Shown here: one piece after another, positions 20,986-29,792 of the stretch
Position numbering within the stretch: position 1 is the first letter of the stretch
Layout of the letters: each line of letters starts with the position of its first letter
NCBI RefSeq assembly: GCF_003952465.1
Contig: NZ_CP034448.1
Coordinates: 6,425,001-6,489,000 of the forward strand
Reading direction: 5' to 3'
DNA from: Mesorhizobium sp. M1B.F.Ca.ET.045.04.1.1
Lineage (GTDB): Bacteria > Pseudomonadota > Alphaproteobacteria > Rhizobiales > Rhizobiaceae
DNA length: 64,000 nucleotides
The notes under the pieces: model-generated
What the model was told of the DNA's origin: nothing
Seen by the model: only the letters and a program-made list of their open reading frames with translations
The model's database searches: none
Made by a program: the position numbers and the translations under genes

Positions 20986-23874
20986 GTGACGAATTTTTCG
21001 CGAATCGCGTCGCTGTTCGCCCTCATCCTTGCGGTCGTCGTCACCCTATCGGCGGCCGCGCCGGCGCTTGCCGTCGAGCCGATCAAGATCGCCCGCGACG
21101 ACAAGGCGCTCGACCTTTCGGGCGCCGTCGAGATCTACCGGAACCAGGGCGAGAATTTCCAGGTCTCGACCGCGCCCGGGCCCGACGGCATCGTGCGGCG
21201 TATCGAGGTCGAGGCCAATGACGCGCGCTCGACCGGCGACTGGGCGGTGTTCGCGCTCGCCAACACCACCGACCAGCAGCTCGACCGGCTGATCGTCGCG
21301 CCGCATTTCCGCCTGGTGAATTCCGGCATCTTCTGGCCGGACCTCGGCTCGACCCGCATCGCGGCGATCACACCCAGCGAAGGCTTCGCGCTCGACCGCC
21401 AGACCAGCCCGGACGCCGACGTCTTCCGGGTGACGCTGAACCCCGGAACGGTCGTCACCTTCATCGCCGAGCTTGCCTCGCCGAAGCTGCCGCAGGTCTA
21501 TCTTTGGGATCCGGAATCCTACAAGGACTCGGTCAATTCCTACACGCTGTTTCGCGGCATCGTCATCGGCATCGCCGGGCTTCTGGCGCTGTTCCTGACG
21601 ATCCTGTTCGTGGTCAAGGGAACCTCGATGTTCCCGGCAACCGCCGCGCTCGCCTGGGCGGTGCTTGCCTACATCTGCGTCGATTTCGGCTTCCTCAACA
21701 AGGTCATCGAGATCTCGCCCGGCAACGAACAGATGTGGCGTGCCGGCACCGAGGTGGCTCTGGCCGCAACCTTCGTGGTGTTCCTGTTCGCCTATCTCAA
21801 TCTCAACCGATGGCACGGCCATTTCAGCTATGGCGCCCTGGTCTGGATCCTCGGGCTGCTCTTGATTGCCGGTGTGGCCATCGTCGATCCGGCGGTGGCC
21901 GCCGGCATCGCCCGCATCTCGTTCGCCGCCACCGCGCTCACCGGCCTTGGCCTCATCATCTTCCTCGGCATTCGCGGTTATGACCGCGCGATCATGCTGG
22001 TCCCGAGCTGGGTGATGGTGCTCTTGTGGCTATGCGGCTCGTGGATGGCCATCACCGGCATGCTGGACAACGACATCGCCCAGCCGGCGCTGGGCGGCGG
22101 CCTGATCCTGATCATCCTTTTGATCGGCTTCACCGTCATGCAGCACGCCTTTGCCGGCGGCGCGCTGCACCAGGGCCTGTTCTCGGATCTCGAGCGCCAG
22201 GCGCTCGCCGTCGCCGGGTCGGGCGACATCGTGTGGGACTGGGACGTGCTGCGCGACCGCGTGGTGACCAAGCCCGACATCAGCATTCAGCTCGGGCTTG
22301 CCCCCAACAGCCTGTCGGGCGCGGCGCGCAACTGGCTGCCGGTGCTGCATGCCGACGACCGCGACACCTTCCGCACCACGCTCGACGTGGTGCTTGAGCA
22401 CCGCCGAGGCCGGGTGGCACAGAACTTCCGCCTGCGCGGCGCCGACGGCCACTATCACTGGTTCTCGCTGCGCGCACGGCCGGTGATCGGCTCGGACGGC
22501 GAAGTGATCCGCTGCGTCGGCACCATGGTCGACGTGACCGAGCAGAAGAAGTCCGAGGAGAGGCTGCTGCACGACGCCGTGCACGACAACCTCACCGGCC
22601 TGCCGAACCGCGAGCTGTTCATGAACCGGCTGGAGGCGATCATCTCGATCGCCCGCACCGAGGACAAGGTGCGCCCGACCGTCTTCGTCATCGACATCGA
22701 CCGCTTCAAGCAGGTCAATGACGGTCTCGGCATCTCGGCCGGCGACACCATTCTGCTCACCATCGCGCGCCGGCTGCACCGTTTGCTCAAGCCCAAGGAT
22801 TCGCTGTCGCGCTTTGCCGGCGACCAGTTCGCGCTGATGCTGCTTTCCGAGCAGGATCCGGCCCGCATCGCCGCAATGGCCGACGCCGTGAAACATGCGA
22901 TCAACAATCCGATCACCTTCGCCAAGCGCGAGATCGTGCTGACCGCCTCGATCGGCCTGATCACCTGGACGACGGCGCAGACCTCGTCCGAGGACATGGT
23001 CAAGGACGCCGAGCTCGCCATGCACCAGGCCAAGCGCTTCGGCGGCGACAGGATCGAGCCGTTCCGGCCGGCCTTCCGCACCGTCGGCACCGACCGGCTG
23101 CAGTTCGAATCCGACCTTCGCCGCGCCATCGAGCGACGCGAATTCACCCTTGCCTACCAGCCGATCGTGCGGCTGGAGGACGGCAGCGTCGCCGGCTTCG
23201 AGGCGCTGCTGCGCTGGGATCACCCGCGGCGCGGCATGATCCCGCCGGGGGATTTCATCCCGGTGGCCGAAAATTGCGGGCTGATCGTGCAGCTCGGCCT
23301 GTTTGCCATGCAGCAGGCCGCCGAGGACCTGGCGGCCTGGCAGAAGCAGATCGGCGACGCGCCGCTATCGGTCTCGGTCAATCTCTCCAGCCGGCAGCTC
23401 ATCCGCCGCGATCTCGTCAGCGACGTGCGCTCGGTCATCGCGCGCGCCAATCTGAAACCGCGCTGCTTCCGGCTCGAGCTCACCGAATCCCTGGTGATGG
23501 ACAACCCCGAGCAGACCGCGCATGTGCTGACCAAGCTCAAGCAGCTCGGCATCGGGCTATCGCTCGACGATTTCGGCACCGGCTATTCCTCGCTGTCCTA
23601 TCTGACGCGCTTCCCCTTCGACACGATCAAGATCGACAAGAGCTTCGTCGACGACGCGACGCCGAAGCGGGCGGTGCTGCTCAAATCCATGGTCAACATG
23701 GCGCATGAGCTCGGCCTGTCGGTCGTCGCCGAAGGCATTTCCGACGAGAGCGACGCGCTGGAGCTGCGCCAGATGGGCTGCGAATATGTCCAGAGCTTCA
23801 TGTTCGGCGCGCCGATGCCCGGCGACCAGGTGCTGAAGACGCTGCGGGAGCAGTATCCTCTGACGCAGGCTTAG
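20986..23874 (+). CDS. 7TM-PAS-GGDEF-EAL cyclic-di-GMP protein with degenerate GGDEF
   Basis: 962 aa, GTG start (the ATG just before it runs into TGA). Order: signal peptide; periplasmic sensor domain (~30-185); seven hydrophobic helices (~190-395) in a 7TMR-DISM-like layout; PAS/PAC (~410-515, ending GTMVDVTEQKKSEERL); GGDEF domain (~525-690); EAL domain (~700-955). The GGDEF signature is AGDQF at 611-615, so cyclase activity is doubtful. The EAL side keeps FEALLRW (EAL at 739-741), NLSSRQL, LDDFGTGYSSLSYL, KIDKSFV and AEG, all needed for phosphodiesterase activity. It probably breaks down c-di-GMP in response to an envelope signal. Confidence 0.92.
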   Translation: MTNFSRIASLFALILAVVVTLSAAAPALAVEPIKIARDDKALDLSGAVEIYRNQGENFQVSTAPGPDGIVRRIEVEANDARSTGDWAVFALANTTDQQLDRLIVAPHFRLVNSGIFWPDLGSTRIAAITPSEGFALDRQTSPDADVFRVTLNPGTVVTFIAELASPKLPQVYLWDPESYKDSVNSYTLFRGIVIGIAGLLALFLTILFVVKGTSMFPATAALAWAVLAYICVDFGFLNKVIEISPGNEQMWRAGTEVALAATFVVFLFAYLNLNRWHGHFSYGALVWILGLLLIAGVAIVDPAVAAGIARISFAATALTGLGLIIFLGIRGYDRAIMLVPSWVMVLLWLCGSWMAITGMLDNDIAQPALGGGLILIILLIGFTVMQHAFAGGALHQGLFSDLERQALAVAGSGDIVWDWDVLRDRVVTKPDISIQLGLAPNSLSGAARNWLPVLHADDRDTFRTTLDVVLEHRRGRVAQNFRLRGADGHYHWFSLRARPVIGSDGEVIRCVGTMVDVTEQKKSEERLLHDAVHDNLTGLPNRELFMNRLEAIISIARTEDKVRPTVFVIDIDRFKQVNDGLGISAGDTILLTIARRLHRLLKPKDSLSRFAGDQFALMLLSEQDPARIAAMADAVKHAINNPITFAKREIVLTASIGLITWTTAQTSSEDMVKDAELAMHQAKRFGGDRIEPFRPAFRTVGTDRLQFESDLRRAIERREFTLAYQPIVRLEDGSVAGFEALLRWDHPRRGMIPPGDFIPVAENCGLIVQLGLFAMQQAAEDLAAWQKQIGDAPLSVSVNLSSRQLIRRDLVSDVRSVIARANLKPRCFRLELTESLVMDNPEQTAHVLTKLKQLGIGLSLDDFGTGYSSLSYLTRFPFDTIKIDKSFVDDATPKRAVLLKSMVNMAHELGLSVVAEGISDESDALELRQMGCEYVQSFMFGAPMPGDQVLKTLREQYPLTQA

Positions 23875-23923
23875 GTTGGCGTAGCACATCAGCGCTTACA
23901 GACTGGCGGGGGCCCTACCAACT

Positions 23924-23967
23924 CGTCATCCTAGGGCGGAGCAAGGAGCGAAGCGACGCGGCGCCTA
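23924..23967. repeat. Solo arm of the CGTCATCC-type long inverted-repeat element
   Basis: CGTCATCCTAGGGCGGAGCAAGGAGCGAAGCGACGCG matches the outer arm of the full elements at 54757-54936 and 57890-58081, but no partner arm is found here. It lies between the convergent GGDEF/EAL and yqgE genes, and the yqgE stop codon (23965-23967) follows it immediately. Confidence 0.7.
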
Positions 23968-24570
23968 AGCGTGGCCGGCGGCGGCGCTGAGGTGGGCGAG
24001 GTCGATGCCGATCGAGGCGAGGATGCGGTCGTATTTGCGCTCGATGTCGGCGTCGAACAAAAGCTCGGTCGTGGCCGGGCAGGTCAGCCAGCCATTCTCG
24101 GCGATCTCGCTTTCGAGCTGGCCGGCACCCCAGCCGGCATAACCGAGCGCCATCAGCGCGTGCCGCGGTCCGCGGCCCGTCGAGATGGCACGCAAGATGT
24201 CGACCGTGGCGGTCAGGCAAATGTCGTCGGAGACGCTGAGCGAGGATTCCACGCGATAGTCGCCGGAATGCAGCACGAAGCCGCGGCTGCGATCGACCGG
24301 CCCGCCATTGCGCACGACGAAGTCGCGGGCATGCGCCGGCAGGCGGATCGCCTCCTGCTCGTTCATGATGCCAAGCTGCACCAGAAGGTCCGGGAACAGC
24401 ATCTGCTGCGTCTGGTTGATGATCAGGCCCATCGCGCCCTCGTCGCTGTGGGCGCAGATATAGATGACCGAGCGCGTGAAACGGTCGTCCTTCATGCCGG
24501 GCATGGCAATCAGGAACTGATCGTCGAGAAAGCCGCGCCCGGCCCTCTTCTTGTGGCGCAATAGGTCCAT
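23965..24570 (-). CDS. YqgE/AlgH family protein
   Basis: 201 aa from MDLLRHKKRAG. Family hallmarks: GFLDDQFLIAMPGMKDDRF at the N-terminus, SVIYICAHSDEGAMGLIINQ, and a C-terminal ALGYAGWGAGQLESEIAENGWL. YqgE/AlgH proteins are widespread small cytoplasmic proteins named after a link to alginate regulation in Pseudomonas, but the biochemical role is unsettled. The frame is open 31 codons further upstream without family similarity. It is divergent from the DsbD-domain gene with a 127-bp promoter gap. Confidence 0.9.
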   Translation of the reverse strand: MDLLRHKKRAGRGFLDDQFLIAMPGMKDDRFTRSVIYICAHSDEGAMGLIINQTQQMLFPDLLVQLGIMNEQEAIRLPAHARDFVVRNGGPVDRSRGFVLHSGDYRVESSLSVSDDICLTATVDILRAISTGRGPRHALMALGYAGWGAGQLESEIAENGWLTCPATTELLFDADIERKYDRILASIGIDLAHLSAAAGHA

Positions 24571-24697
24571 GAGGCTGAGCGTAACGCGTTTCCGCCGCGC
24601 CGAAAAGATGGTGAGGCTGCCGGATGTCACGCAAATATGATACCGGCTGGAACATGAAATCATTGCGCGGCCAAGAACGGGCGATCAAATCACCGCC

Positions 24698-25504
24698 ATG
24701 CGATACCTGAACATTGTGGCGCTCGGCGCCGTCATCGGCCTGGGTGCGGGCCTGCCTGCCGAGGCATCGTCCTCGGCCTGGTACAACAGCGAAGGCGGCA
24801 GAGTGCGGCTGGTGACCAGCGGCAAGCCGGACGAGGCGGGCAAGATCCACGGCGTGCTCGACATCGCGCTGAAGCCCGGCTGGAAAACCTATTGGCGCGA
24901 CCCCGGCGACGCCGGCGTGCCGCCGCAGCTCGATATCTCGGCCAGCACCAACATCGCCGACGCAAGGCTGTCGTTTCCGCCGCCGCAGCGCCACGACGAC
25001 GGCTATGGCAAATGGTCCGGCTACGACCGCCCGGTGTCGCTGCCGGTGACCTTCACGCTGTCGGCGCCCGACCAGCCGGCGACCATCGATGCAAACGTCT
25101 TTCTCGGAATATGCGAGACGATCTGCATTCCGGTGCAGACGCGGCTCAGCGTCGATCCGGCGTCCGATCCGGACAACGCCACGGACGCAGCACTGGTGAA
25201 AACGGCGCTTGCAACGCTTCCCTCTCCCGCGCGGCCGGATTTCGGCGTCCGCGTGCTGCCCGGCGACCACGAAACCCTTGTCGTCGAGGCGCATTCGCCA
25301 GGCGATCCGGATTCCGTCGATTTCTTCATCGCCGGCGAGCGCGACTACATGTTCGGCGCGCCGGTGCGGAGCGAGAAGGACGGCAAGGTCGTCTTCACTG
25401 TGCCGATCCTCGACCGGCCGTCGGCGACGCCCACGGATGGCGGGCTCTACTACACGCTGACCAGCGCCGAGGGTTCGGTCGACGGGGTGCTGCCTTTCCC
25501 TTGA
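24698..25504 (+). CDS. Stand-alone periplasmic DsbD N-terminal domain protein
   Basis: 268 aa with an export signal (MRYLNIVALGAVIGLGAGLP). The mature part matches the N-terminal, immunoglobulin-like domain of DsbD: LKPGWKTYWRDPGDAGVPP, then NVFLGICETICIPVQ with two cysteines spaced CX3C where the family carries its redox pair. The membrane and thioredoxin domains of full DsbD are absent, so electrons must come from a partner encoded elsewhere. It probably delivers reductant to periplasmic thiol proteins. It lies 79 bp upstream of the peroxiredoxin gene on the same strand. Confidence 0.82.
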   Translation: MRYLNIVALGAVIGLGAGLPAEASSSAWYNSEGGRVRLVTSGKPDEAGKIHGVLDIALKPGWKTYWRDPGDAGVPPQLDISASTNIADARLSFPPPQRHDDGYGKWSGYDRPVSLPVTFTLSAPDQPATIDANVFLGICETICIPVQTRLSVDPASDPDNATDAALVKTALATLPSPARPDFGVRVLPGDHETLVVEAHSPGDPDSVDFFIAGERDYMFGAPVRSEKDGKVVFTVPILDRPSATPTDGGLYYTLTSAEGSVDGVLPFP

Positions 25505-25583
25505 TCCAGGCTCGCTCGGTGATTGCGGAAAGCAGCTCGGTCCGATACGCACAGATCCTTCCAATCTCCCAAGCGAGGAACCC

Positions 25584-26066
25584 ATGACCATTTCGGTTGG
25601 CGAAAAACTGCCCCAGGCGACATTCAAGATCATGACCGCCGACGGCGCGAAGCCGATCACAGGCGCCGAAATCTTTGCCGGAAAGAAGGTCGTGCTGTTC
25701 GGCGTGCCAGGCGCCTTCACGCCGACCTGCAGCAACAACCACCTGCCCGGCTACCTCGAGAACCACGACGCCATCCTGGCGCGCGGCGTCGACACCATCG
25801 CGGTCGTCTCGGTCAATGACGTCCATGTCATGGGCGCCTGGGCGCGCTTCACCGGCGGCGAAGGCAAGATCCTTTATCTCGCCGACGGAAGCGGCGATTT
25901 CGCCAAATCGGTCGGGCTCGACAACGATCTCTCCGCAAACGGGATGGGGCTGCGCTCGAAGCGCTTTTCGATGATCGTCGACGACGGCAAGGTTACGGCG
26001 CTCAACGTGGAAACCAAGCCGGGTGTCGACGAGAGCGGCGCGGCCAAGATCCTCGAGCAACTCTGA
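25584..26066 (+). CDS. Peroxiredoxin, Prx5 (glutaredoxin/thiol-dependent) type
   Basis: 160 aa. Active site PGAFTPTCSNNHLPGY with peroxidatic Cys49; the Thr and downstream Arg of the family (GLRSKRFSMIVDDG) are present. Prx5 enzymes reduce hydrogen peroxide and alkyl peroxides with thiols such as glutaredoxin. GAGG lies about 8 nt before the ATG. It overlaps the start of the DUF2938 gene by one base (TGATG), so the two are translationally coupled. The DsbD-domain gene upstream suggests a shared redox setting. Confidence 0.93.
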   Translation: MTISVGEKLPQATFKIMTADGAKPITGAEIFAGKKVVLFGVPGAFTPTCSNNHLPGYLENHDAILARGVDTIAVVSVNDVHVMGAWARFTGGEGKILYLADGSGDFAKSVGLDNDLSANGMGLRSKRFSMIVDDGKVTALNVETKPGVDESGAAKILEQL

Positions 26067-26542
26067 TGCTCGACATCGTCTGGCGCGCCGTCGCGATCGG
26101 CATCGGCGCCACGGTCTTCATGGACGTCTGGGCGATTTTACTCAACAAGGCCTTCGGCCTGCCCAGGCCGAATTGGGGCCTGGTCGGACGCTGGGTGCGG
26201 CACCTGCCGGAGAAGGTGTTCCACGACGACATCGGGAAGGCCGCGCCCTATGCGCATGAGAAGGCGCTGGGCTGGGCGTTCCACTATCTCGTCGGCATGC
26301 TTTACGGCGTCATCCTGGTCGTGCTTGCGGGAGCGGGCTGGCTTGCCGCGCCGACCTTCCTGCCGGCCTTCATCCTCGGTATCGTCACCGTCGGCGCCGG
26401 CTGGTTCCTGCTGGCGCCCGGCATGGGCGCCGGCTGGGCTGCGTCCAAACTGCCCAACCCGATGCTGGTCCGCACGCTCAACCTCGCCTCGCACACGGTG
26501 TTCGCGCTCGGCCTGTTCTCAACGGCGCTACTGGTCCGTTAG
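26066..26542 (+). CDS. DUF2938 family membrane protein
   Basis: 158 aa, four hydrophobic helices: VAIGIGATVFMDVWAILLNK, YLVGMLYGVILVVLAGAGWL, FILGIVTVGAGWFLLAPGMG, and ASHTVFALGLFSTALLV. The pattern GLPRPNWGLVGRWVRHLPEKVFHD after helix 1 is characteristic of DUF2938. The role is unknown. Translation is coupled to the upstream peroxiredoxin by a one-base overlap. Its stop overlaps, tail to tail, the stop of the next gene on the other strand by four bases. Confidence 0.82.
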   Translation: MLDIVWRAVAIGIGATVFMDVWAILLNKAFGLPRPNWGLVGRWVRHLPEKVFHDDIGKAAPYAHEKALGWAFHYLVGMLYGVILVVLAGAGWLAAPTFLPAFILGIVTVGAGWFLLAPGMGAGWAASKLPNPMLVRTLNLASHTVFALGLFSTALLVR

Positions 26543-27120
26543 TCAGAGCTCTGGCTGTCGATCGGCCGCCATCCGTGGATGATCCGCCGTGCGCCGACAT
26601 CGTAAGCGAAATAATTGCCGCCGCCCGGTTGATCCGCTTCGCGGCTGATCTCCCGTCCGCTGAGATGAAGCAGCAAGAGCGTTCCCACTCCTCCATGGCC
26701 GACGAAAGCGATGTCGTTGCCGTCATTGGTTGCGAGCGTCACCTCGACTTCGCTCACAATACGACCTTGCGCATCGACAGCTCGCTCCCATCCTCGGATG
26801 CTTTCGTTCGGATTGGCGAAGAACTGGTCCGCGACCGCTTCGAATTCTGGTGGGGGCAGGAAGCCGGTTGCCGACCGGTCATTCTCATGCATGCGTTCCC
26901 TCACCTCGACCGCAAGACGGAGATGCTTTGCCAGGATTTCGGCGGTTTCGATTGCCTTGCGTTCACCCGACGACACGATGCGCCGGATCGACCCGACCCA
27001 AGGCTGATCGAGCATTGCAAATGCTCTCGCTCTGCCGGTGTCGGAAAGGCCCCACTCCGGCACCGGGATGCTGGCGTCGATCTGAACCTGGGGGTGCGTG
27101 ATGTAGTAGGCGATCGGCAC
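26539..27120 (-). CDS. Histidine phosphatase family protein with THP instead of RHG
   Basis: 193 aa. Phosphoglycerate-mutase fold with GLSDTGRARAFAM, VSSGERKAIETAEIL (the second conserved Arg) and FVGHGGVGTLLLLH, which carries the second active-site His. The N-terminal signature, normally RHG, reads YYITHPQVQID, so the nucleophilic His is kept but the preceding Arg is Thr. This variant is consistent along the whole N-terminal pattern and looks like a subfamily, not damage. The substrate is unknown. It lies 33 bp downstream of rnhA on the same strand. Confidence 0.8.
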   Translation of the reverse strand: MPIAYYITHPQVQIDASIPVPEWGLSDTGRARAFAMLDQPWVGSIRRIVSSGERKAIETAEILAKHLRLAVEVRERMHENDRSATGFLPPPEFEAVADQFFANPNESIRGWERAVDAQGRIVSEVEVTLATNDGNDIAFVGHGGVGTLLLLHLSGREISREADQPGGGNYFAYDVGARRIIHGWRPIDSQSSD

Positions 27121-27153
27121 GACAGAACTCCTCCGGTCAGAGAGCTGCGGAGA

Positions 27154-27684
27154 TCAATAGCTCTGGGTCGAGCGCCGCGCCTTTGCGACCGGCGGTTGCT
27201 TTGCGCGCGTAACCGGCTGCGAAGCAGCAACAGGTTTGACCGGCCCTTTCTTGAACGGCGCCATGCCTTGCCGCGCCAGTTCGTCGGCGTGCTCGTTCTC
27301 GGGGTGGCCGGCATGGCCTTTCACCCAGTGCCAGATAACCTTGTGGCGCCTGTTGGCCTCATCGAGCGCCTGCCAGAGCTCGCCGTTCTTGACCGGCTTC
27401 TTGTCGCCGGTCTTCCAGCCGTTCTTCTTCCAGCCATGGATCCATTTGGAAATGCCGTCCATGACGTATTTGCTGTCGGTGTAGAGGTCGACCGTGCAGG
27501 GTTCCTTCAGCGCATTCAGCGCCGTGATTGCCGCAAGCAGCTCCATGCGGTTGTTGGTGGTCTCCGCCTCGCCGCCAGACAGCTCCTTGGTGACGCCGTT
27601 GTAGCGCAGCACTGCGCCCCAGCCGCCAGGTCCGGGATTGCCGGAGCAGGCGCCGTCGGTGAAGATCTCGACTTGCTTGCTCAT
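27154..27684 (-). CDS. rnhA: Ribonuclease HI
   Basis: 176 aa. It degrades RNA in RNA-DNA hybrids during replication. The catalytic acidic residues are in place: FTDGACSGNPGPGGWG (Asp10), NRMELLAAITAL (Glu), LYTDSKYVMDGI (Asp), and the C-terminal ENEHADELAR (Asp), with the HVKGH-like WHWVKGHAGH loop. The last ~25 residues are a basic Ala/Pro tail (SQPVTRAKQPPVAKARR) beyond the usual ~155-aa core. The start codon overlaps the thrB stop by four bases, so it is translationally coupled to thrB. Confidence 0.96.
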   Translation of the reverse strand: MSKQVEIFTDGACSGNPGPGGWGAVLRYNGVTKELSGGEAETTNNRMELLAAITALNALKEPCTVDLYTDSKYVMDGISKWIHGWKKNGWKTGDKKPVKNGELWQALDEANRRHKVIWHWVKGHAGHPENEHADELARQGMAPFKKGPVKPVAASQPVTRAKQPPVAKARRSTQSY

Positions 27685-28643
27685 GTCAGTCCGTATTCGG
27701 AAGGAGATTTGATCGCGCGGTGGAAACGCATGCGGCGGATATATTCGGTCGGATCGCGCTTCATCACCAGGCCGCCATTGGGAATGGTCAGCCAGTCATA
27801 GAGCCTGGTCAGCATGAAGCGCAGCGCCGAGCCGCGCGCCAGCATCGGCAGCGCCGCCTTTTCCTCGCTCTCCAACGGCCGCACCGACTTGTAGCCGGCA
27901 AGCAGCGCCGTGCCTTTGGTGAGGTTGAAGGAAAAATCCTTCTCGAAGCACCAGGCGTTGAGACAGGTGGCGACATCATAGGCGTAGAGGTCGTCGCAGG
28001 CGAAATAGAAGTCGATCAGGCCGGACAGCTTCTCGCCAAGGAAGAAGACATTGTCCGGAAAGAGATCGGCATGGATGATGCCTTGCGGCAGGCCGGCCGG
28101 CCAGTTGCGCTCGAAGTCGGCGAAGTCGGCATCGACCTCGGCCGCCAGCCCCGGCTCGACCTCGTCGGCGCGGTCGCGCGATGCGGCCCAGAGCTTGCGC
28201 CAGCCATCGATGGCAAGAGCGTTCGGCCGCTTCATCGGAAAATCCCGGCCGGCGAGATGGAGCGCGGCCAGAGCCTTGCCGACCTCGGCGCAATGGGCCG
28301 CGGTCGGGCGCCTGAGCGAGAGGCCCTCGAGGAAGGTGATGATGACGGCGGGGCGGCCGGCGAGCGTGCCGATGACGGTGCCGTCATGCGCGGTGACCGG
28401 AAGCGGGCAGGAAATGCCCTTTCGCGCCAGATGGCCCATCAGGCCGAGGAAAAAGGGCAGATCGGCCTTGTCGACGCGCTTCTCGTAGAGCGTCAGGATG
28501 TAGGAGCCGGTGGAGGCGTGGACGAGGAAATTCGAGTTCTCGGTGCCCTCGGCGATGCCCTTGTAGGACAAGAGCTCGCCCACCGGATAGGCTTTCAGGA
28601 ACGTGCTGAGCTCGTTTTCGTTGACGTCGGTGTAGACAGCCAT
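27681..28643 (-). CDS. thrB: Homoserine kinase (ThrB, APH-fold type)
   Basis: 320 aa. Kinase of the aminoglycoside-phosphotransferase fold that makes O-phosphohomoserine for ThrC. ENSNFLVHASTGSYILTLYE is the nucleotide loop, PQGIIHADLFPDNVFF the catalytic loop (HADLFPDN), and GLIDFYFACDDLYAYDVA the Mg-binding Asp segment. The N-terminus MAVYTDVNENELSTFLKAY is typical of the rhizobial form. It sits between ispH (6 bp upstream) and rnhA (4-bp overlap), so ispH-thrB-rnhA is one operon. Confidence 0.95.
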   Translation of the reverse strand: MAVYTDVNENELSTFLKAYPVGELLSYKGIAEGTENSNFLVHASTGSYILTLYEKRVDKADLPFFLGLMGHLARKGISCPLPVTAHDGTVIGTLAGRPAVIITFLEGLSLRRPTAAHCAEVGKALAALHLAGRDFPMKRPNALAIDGWRKLWAASRDRADEVEPGLAAEVDADFADFERNWPAGLPQGIIHADLFPDNVFFLGEKLSGLIDFYFACDDLYAYDVATCLNAWCFEKDFSFNLTKGTALLAGYKSVRPLESEEKAALPMLARGSALRFMLTRLYDWLTIPNGGLVMKRDPTEYIRRMRFHRAIKSPSEYGLT

Positions 28644-28649
28644 TTGGGT

Positions 28650-29654
28650 TTACGCGGCTCCATTGACGAAGGCCATGTCGGCCGCCGTCAGTTCGACATC
28701 GCGCAACACCCGCATCACCGGAAAATCCTCCGTTTCGGTGGCCGTGATGGCCAGATCGATGGTGACGTCGAAGCGCTGCCGGAACGCGTCGATGATCTCG
28801 TCGACGATGATTTCCGGCGCCGAGGCGCCGGCCGACAGGCCGAGCGTCGAAATCTCGCCGATCTCATCCCACGGAATTTCGGAAGCCCGCTGCACGAGAA
28901 GCGACATCGCGGCACCGGCGCGTTCCGCCACTTCGACAAGGCGCCGCGAGTTGGACGAGTTCGGCGCGCCGACGACGAGGAAGAGGTCGGCGCCGGCGGC
29001 CGTTTCCTTCACCGCCTCCTGGCGGTTGGTGGTGGCATAGCAGATCGATTCGGCCGCGGGCGCATGCAATTCGGGGAAGCGCTGCTCAAGCGCCCGGATG
29101 ATGCCGGCGGTGTCCTCGACCGACAATGTCGTCTGGGTGACGAAGCCAAGCGCCGCCGGGTCCACCGGCACAAAGCGCGCCGCGTCCGCCTCGGTTTCTA
29201 TCAGGGTCACAGCACCTTCCGGCAGTTGGCCCATCGTGCCGATCACCTCCGGGTGGCCGGCATGGCCGATCAAGAGCACGTGGCGGCCGAGCCGCTGGTG
29301 GCGCATGGCCTGCTTGTGCACCTTCGACACCAGCGGACAGGTGGCGTCGAGATAGAAGAGGTTGCGCGCCTCGGCATCGGCCGGCACCGATTTCGGCACG
29401 CCATGCGCGGAAAAGACGACCGGTGACCGCCGATGCTCGGGCGGGATCTCGGATAGTTCCTCGATAAACACGGCGCCCAGGCTCTGCAGCCCCTCGACCA
29501 CATAGCGGTTGTGCACGATCTCGTGGCGGACATAGACCGGCGCGCCGTACTTCTTCAGCGCCAGCACGACGATCTGGATGGCGCGGTCGACGCCGGCGCA
29601 GAAGCCGCGCGGCTGGCAGAGCCTGATGGTCAGCGGTGGCTTTTTCTCGGTCAT
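28650..29654 (-). CDS. ispH: 4-hydroxy-3-methylbut-2-enyl diphosphate reductase
   Basis: 334 aa. Last step of the non-mevalonate isoprenoid pathway: an iron-sulfur enzyme producing IPP and DMAPP. The three cluster cysteines are in PRGFCAGVDRAIQ, DATCPLVSKVH and ESICYATTNRQEAV; the His motifs EIVHNRYVV and LLIGHAGHPEV are also present. It heads the ispH-thrB-rnhA operon. A RIME-like palindrome lies between its start and the SURF1 gene, suggesting that this operon is transcribed separately from the oxidase genes. dxs, the pathway's first gene, is at 46011-47924. Confidence 0.97.
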   Translation of the reverse strand: MTEKKPPLTIRLCQPRGFCAGVDRAIQIVVLALKKYGAPVYVRHEIVHNRYVVEGLQSLGAVFIEELSEIPPEHRRSPVVFSAHGVPKSVPADAEARNLFYLDATCPLVSKVHKQAMRHQRLGRHVLLIGHAGHPEVIGTMGQLPEGAVTLIETEADAARFVPVDPAALGFVTQTTLSVEDTAGIIRALEQRFPELHAPAAESICYATTNRQEAVKETAAGADLFLVVGAPNSSNSRRLVEVAERAGAAMSLLVQRASEIPWDEIGEISTLGLSAGASAPEIIVDEIIDAFRQRFDVTIDLAITATETEDFPVMRVLRDVELTAADMAFVNGAA

Positions 29655-29682
29655 GAATGCGAAACCGGTTCAATCGGAATCA

Positions 29683-29733
29683 AGAGCATGATGCCGAAAA
29701 GTGTGAAGCGGTTTTCGGACGACATCATGCTCT
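29683..29733. repeat. RIME-like single palindrome (type B)
   Basis: AGAGCATGATG ... CATCATGCTCT, the inverted copy of 15982-16032 with one difference in 51 positions. It is in the 138-bp gap between the SURF1 stop and the ispH start, both on the minus strand, so it can act on the ispH leader or the SURF1 trailer. Confidence 0.85.
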
Positions 29734-29792
29734 ATCTCTTTGATGTAGGCGAAATGAGACGTGCACCCCTGCCCTGTCAAGAGCGGCGGCGT

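Noticed and set aside
23915..25738. 607-aa minus-strand frame
   Set aside because: It runs across yqgE in a different frame and across the DsbD-domain and peroxiredoxin genes on the other strand.
27720..29426. 568-aa open frame on the plus strand
   Set aside because: Antisense to thrB and ispH, both of which have full catalytic motifs in the other direction.
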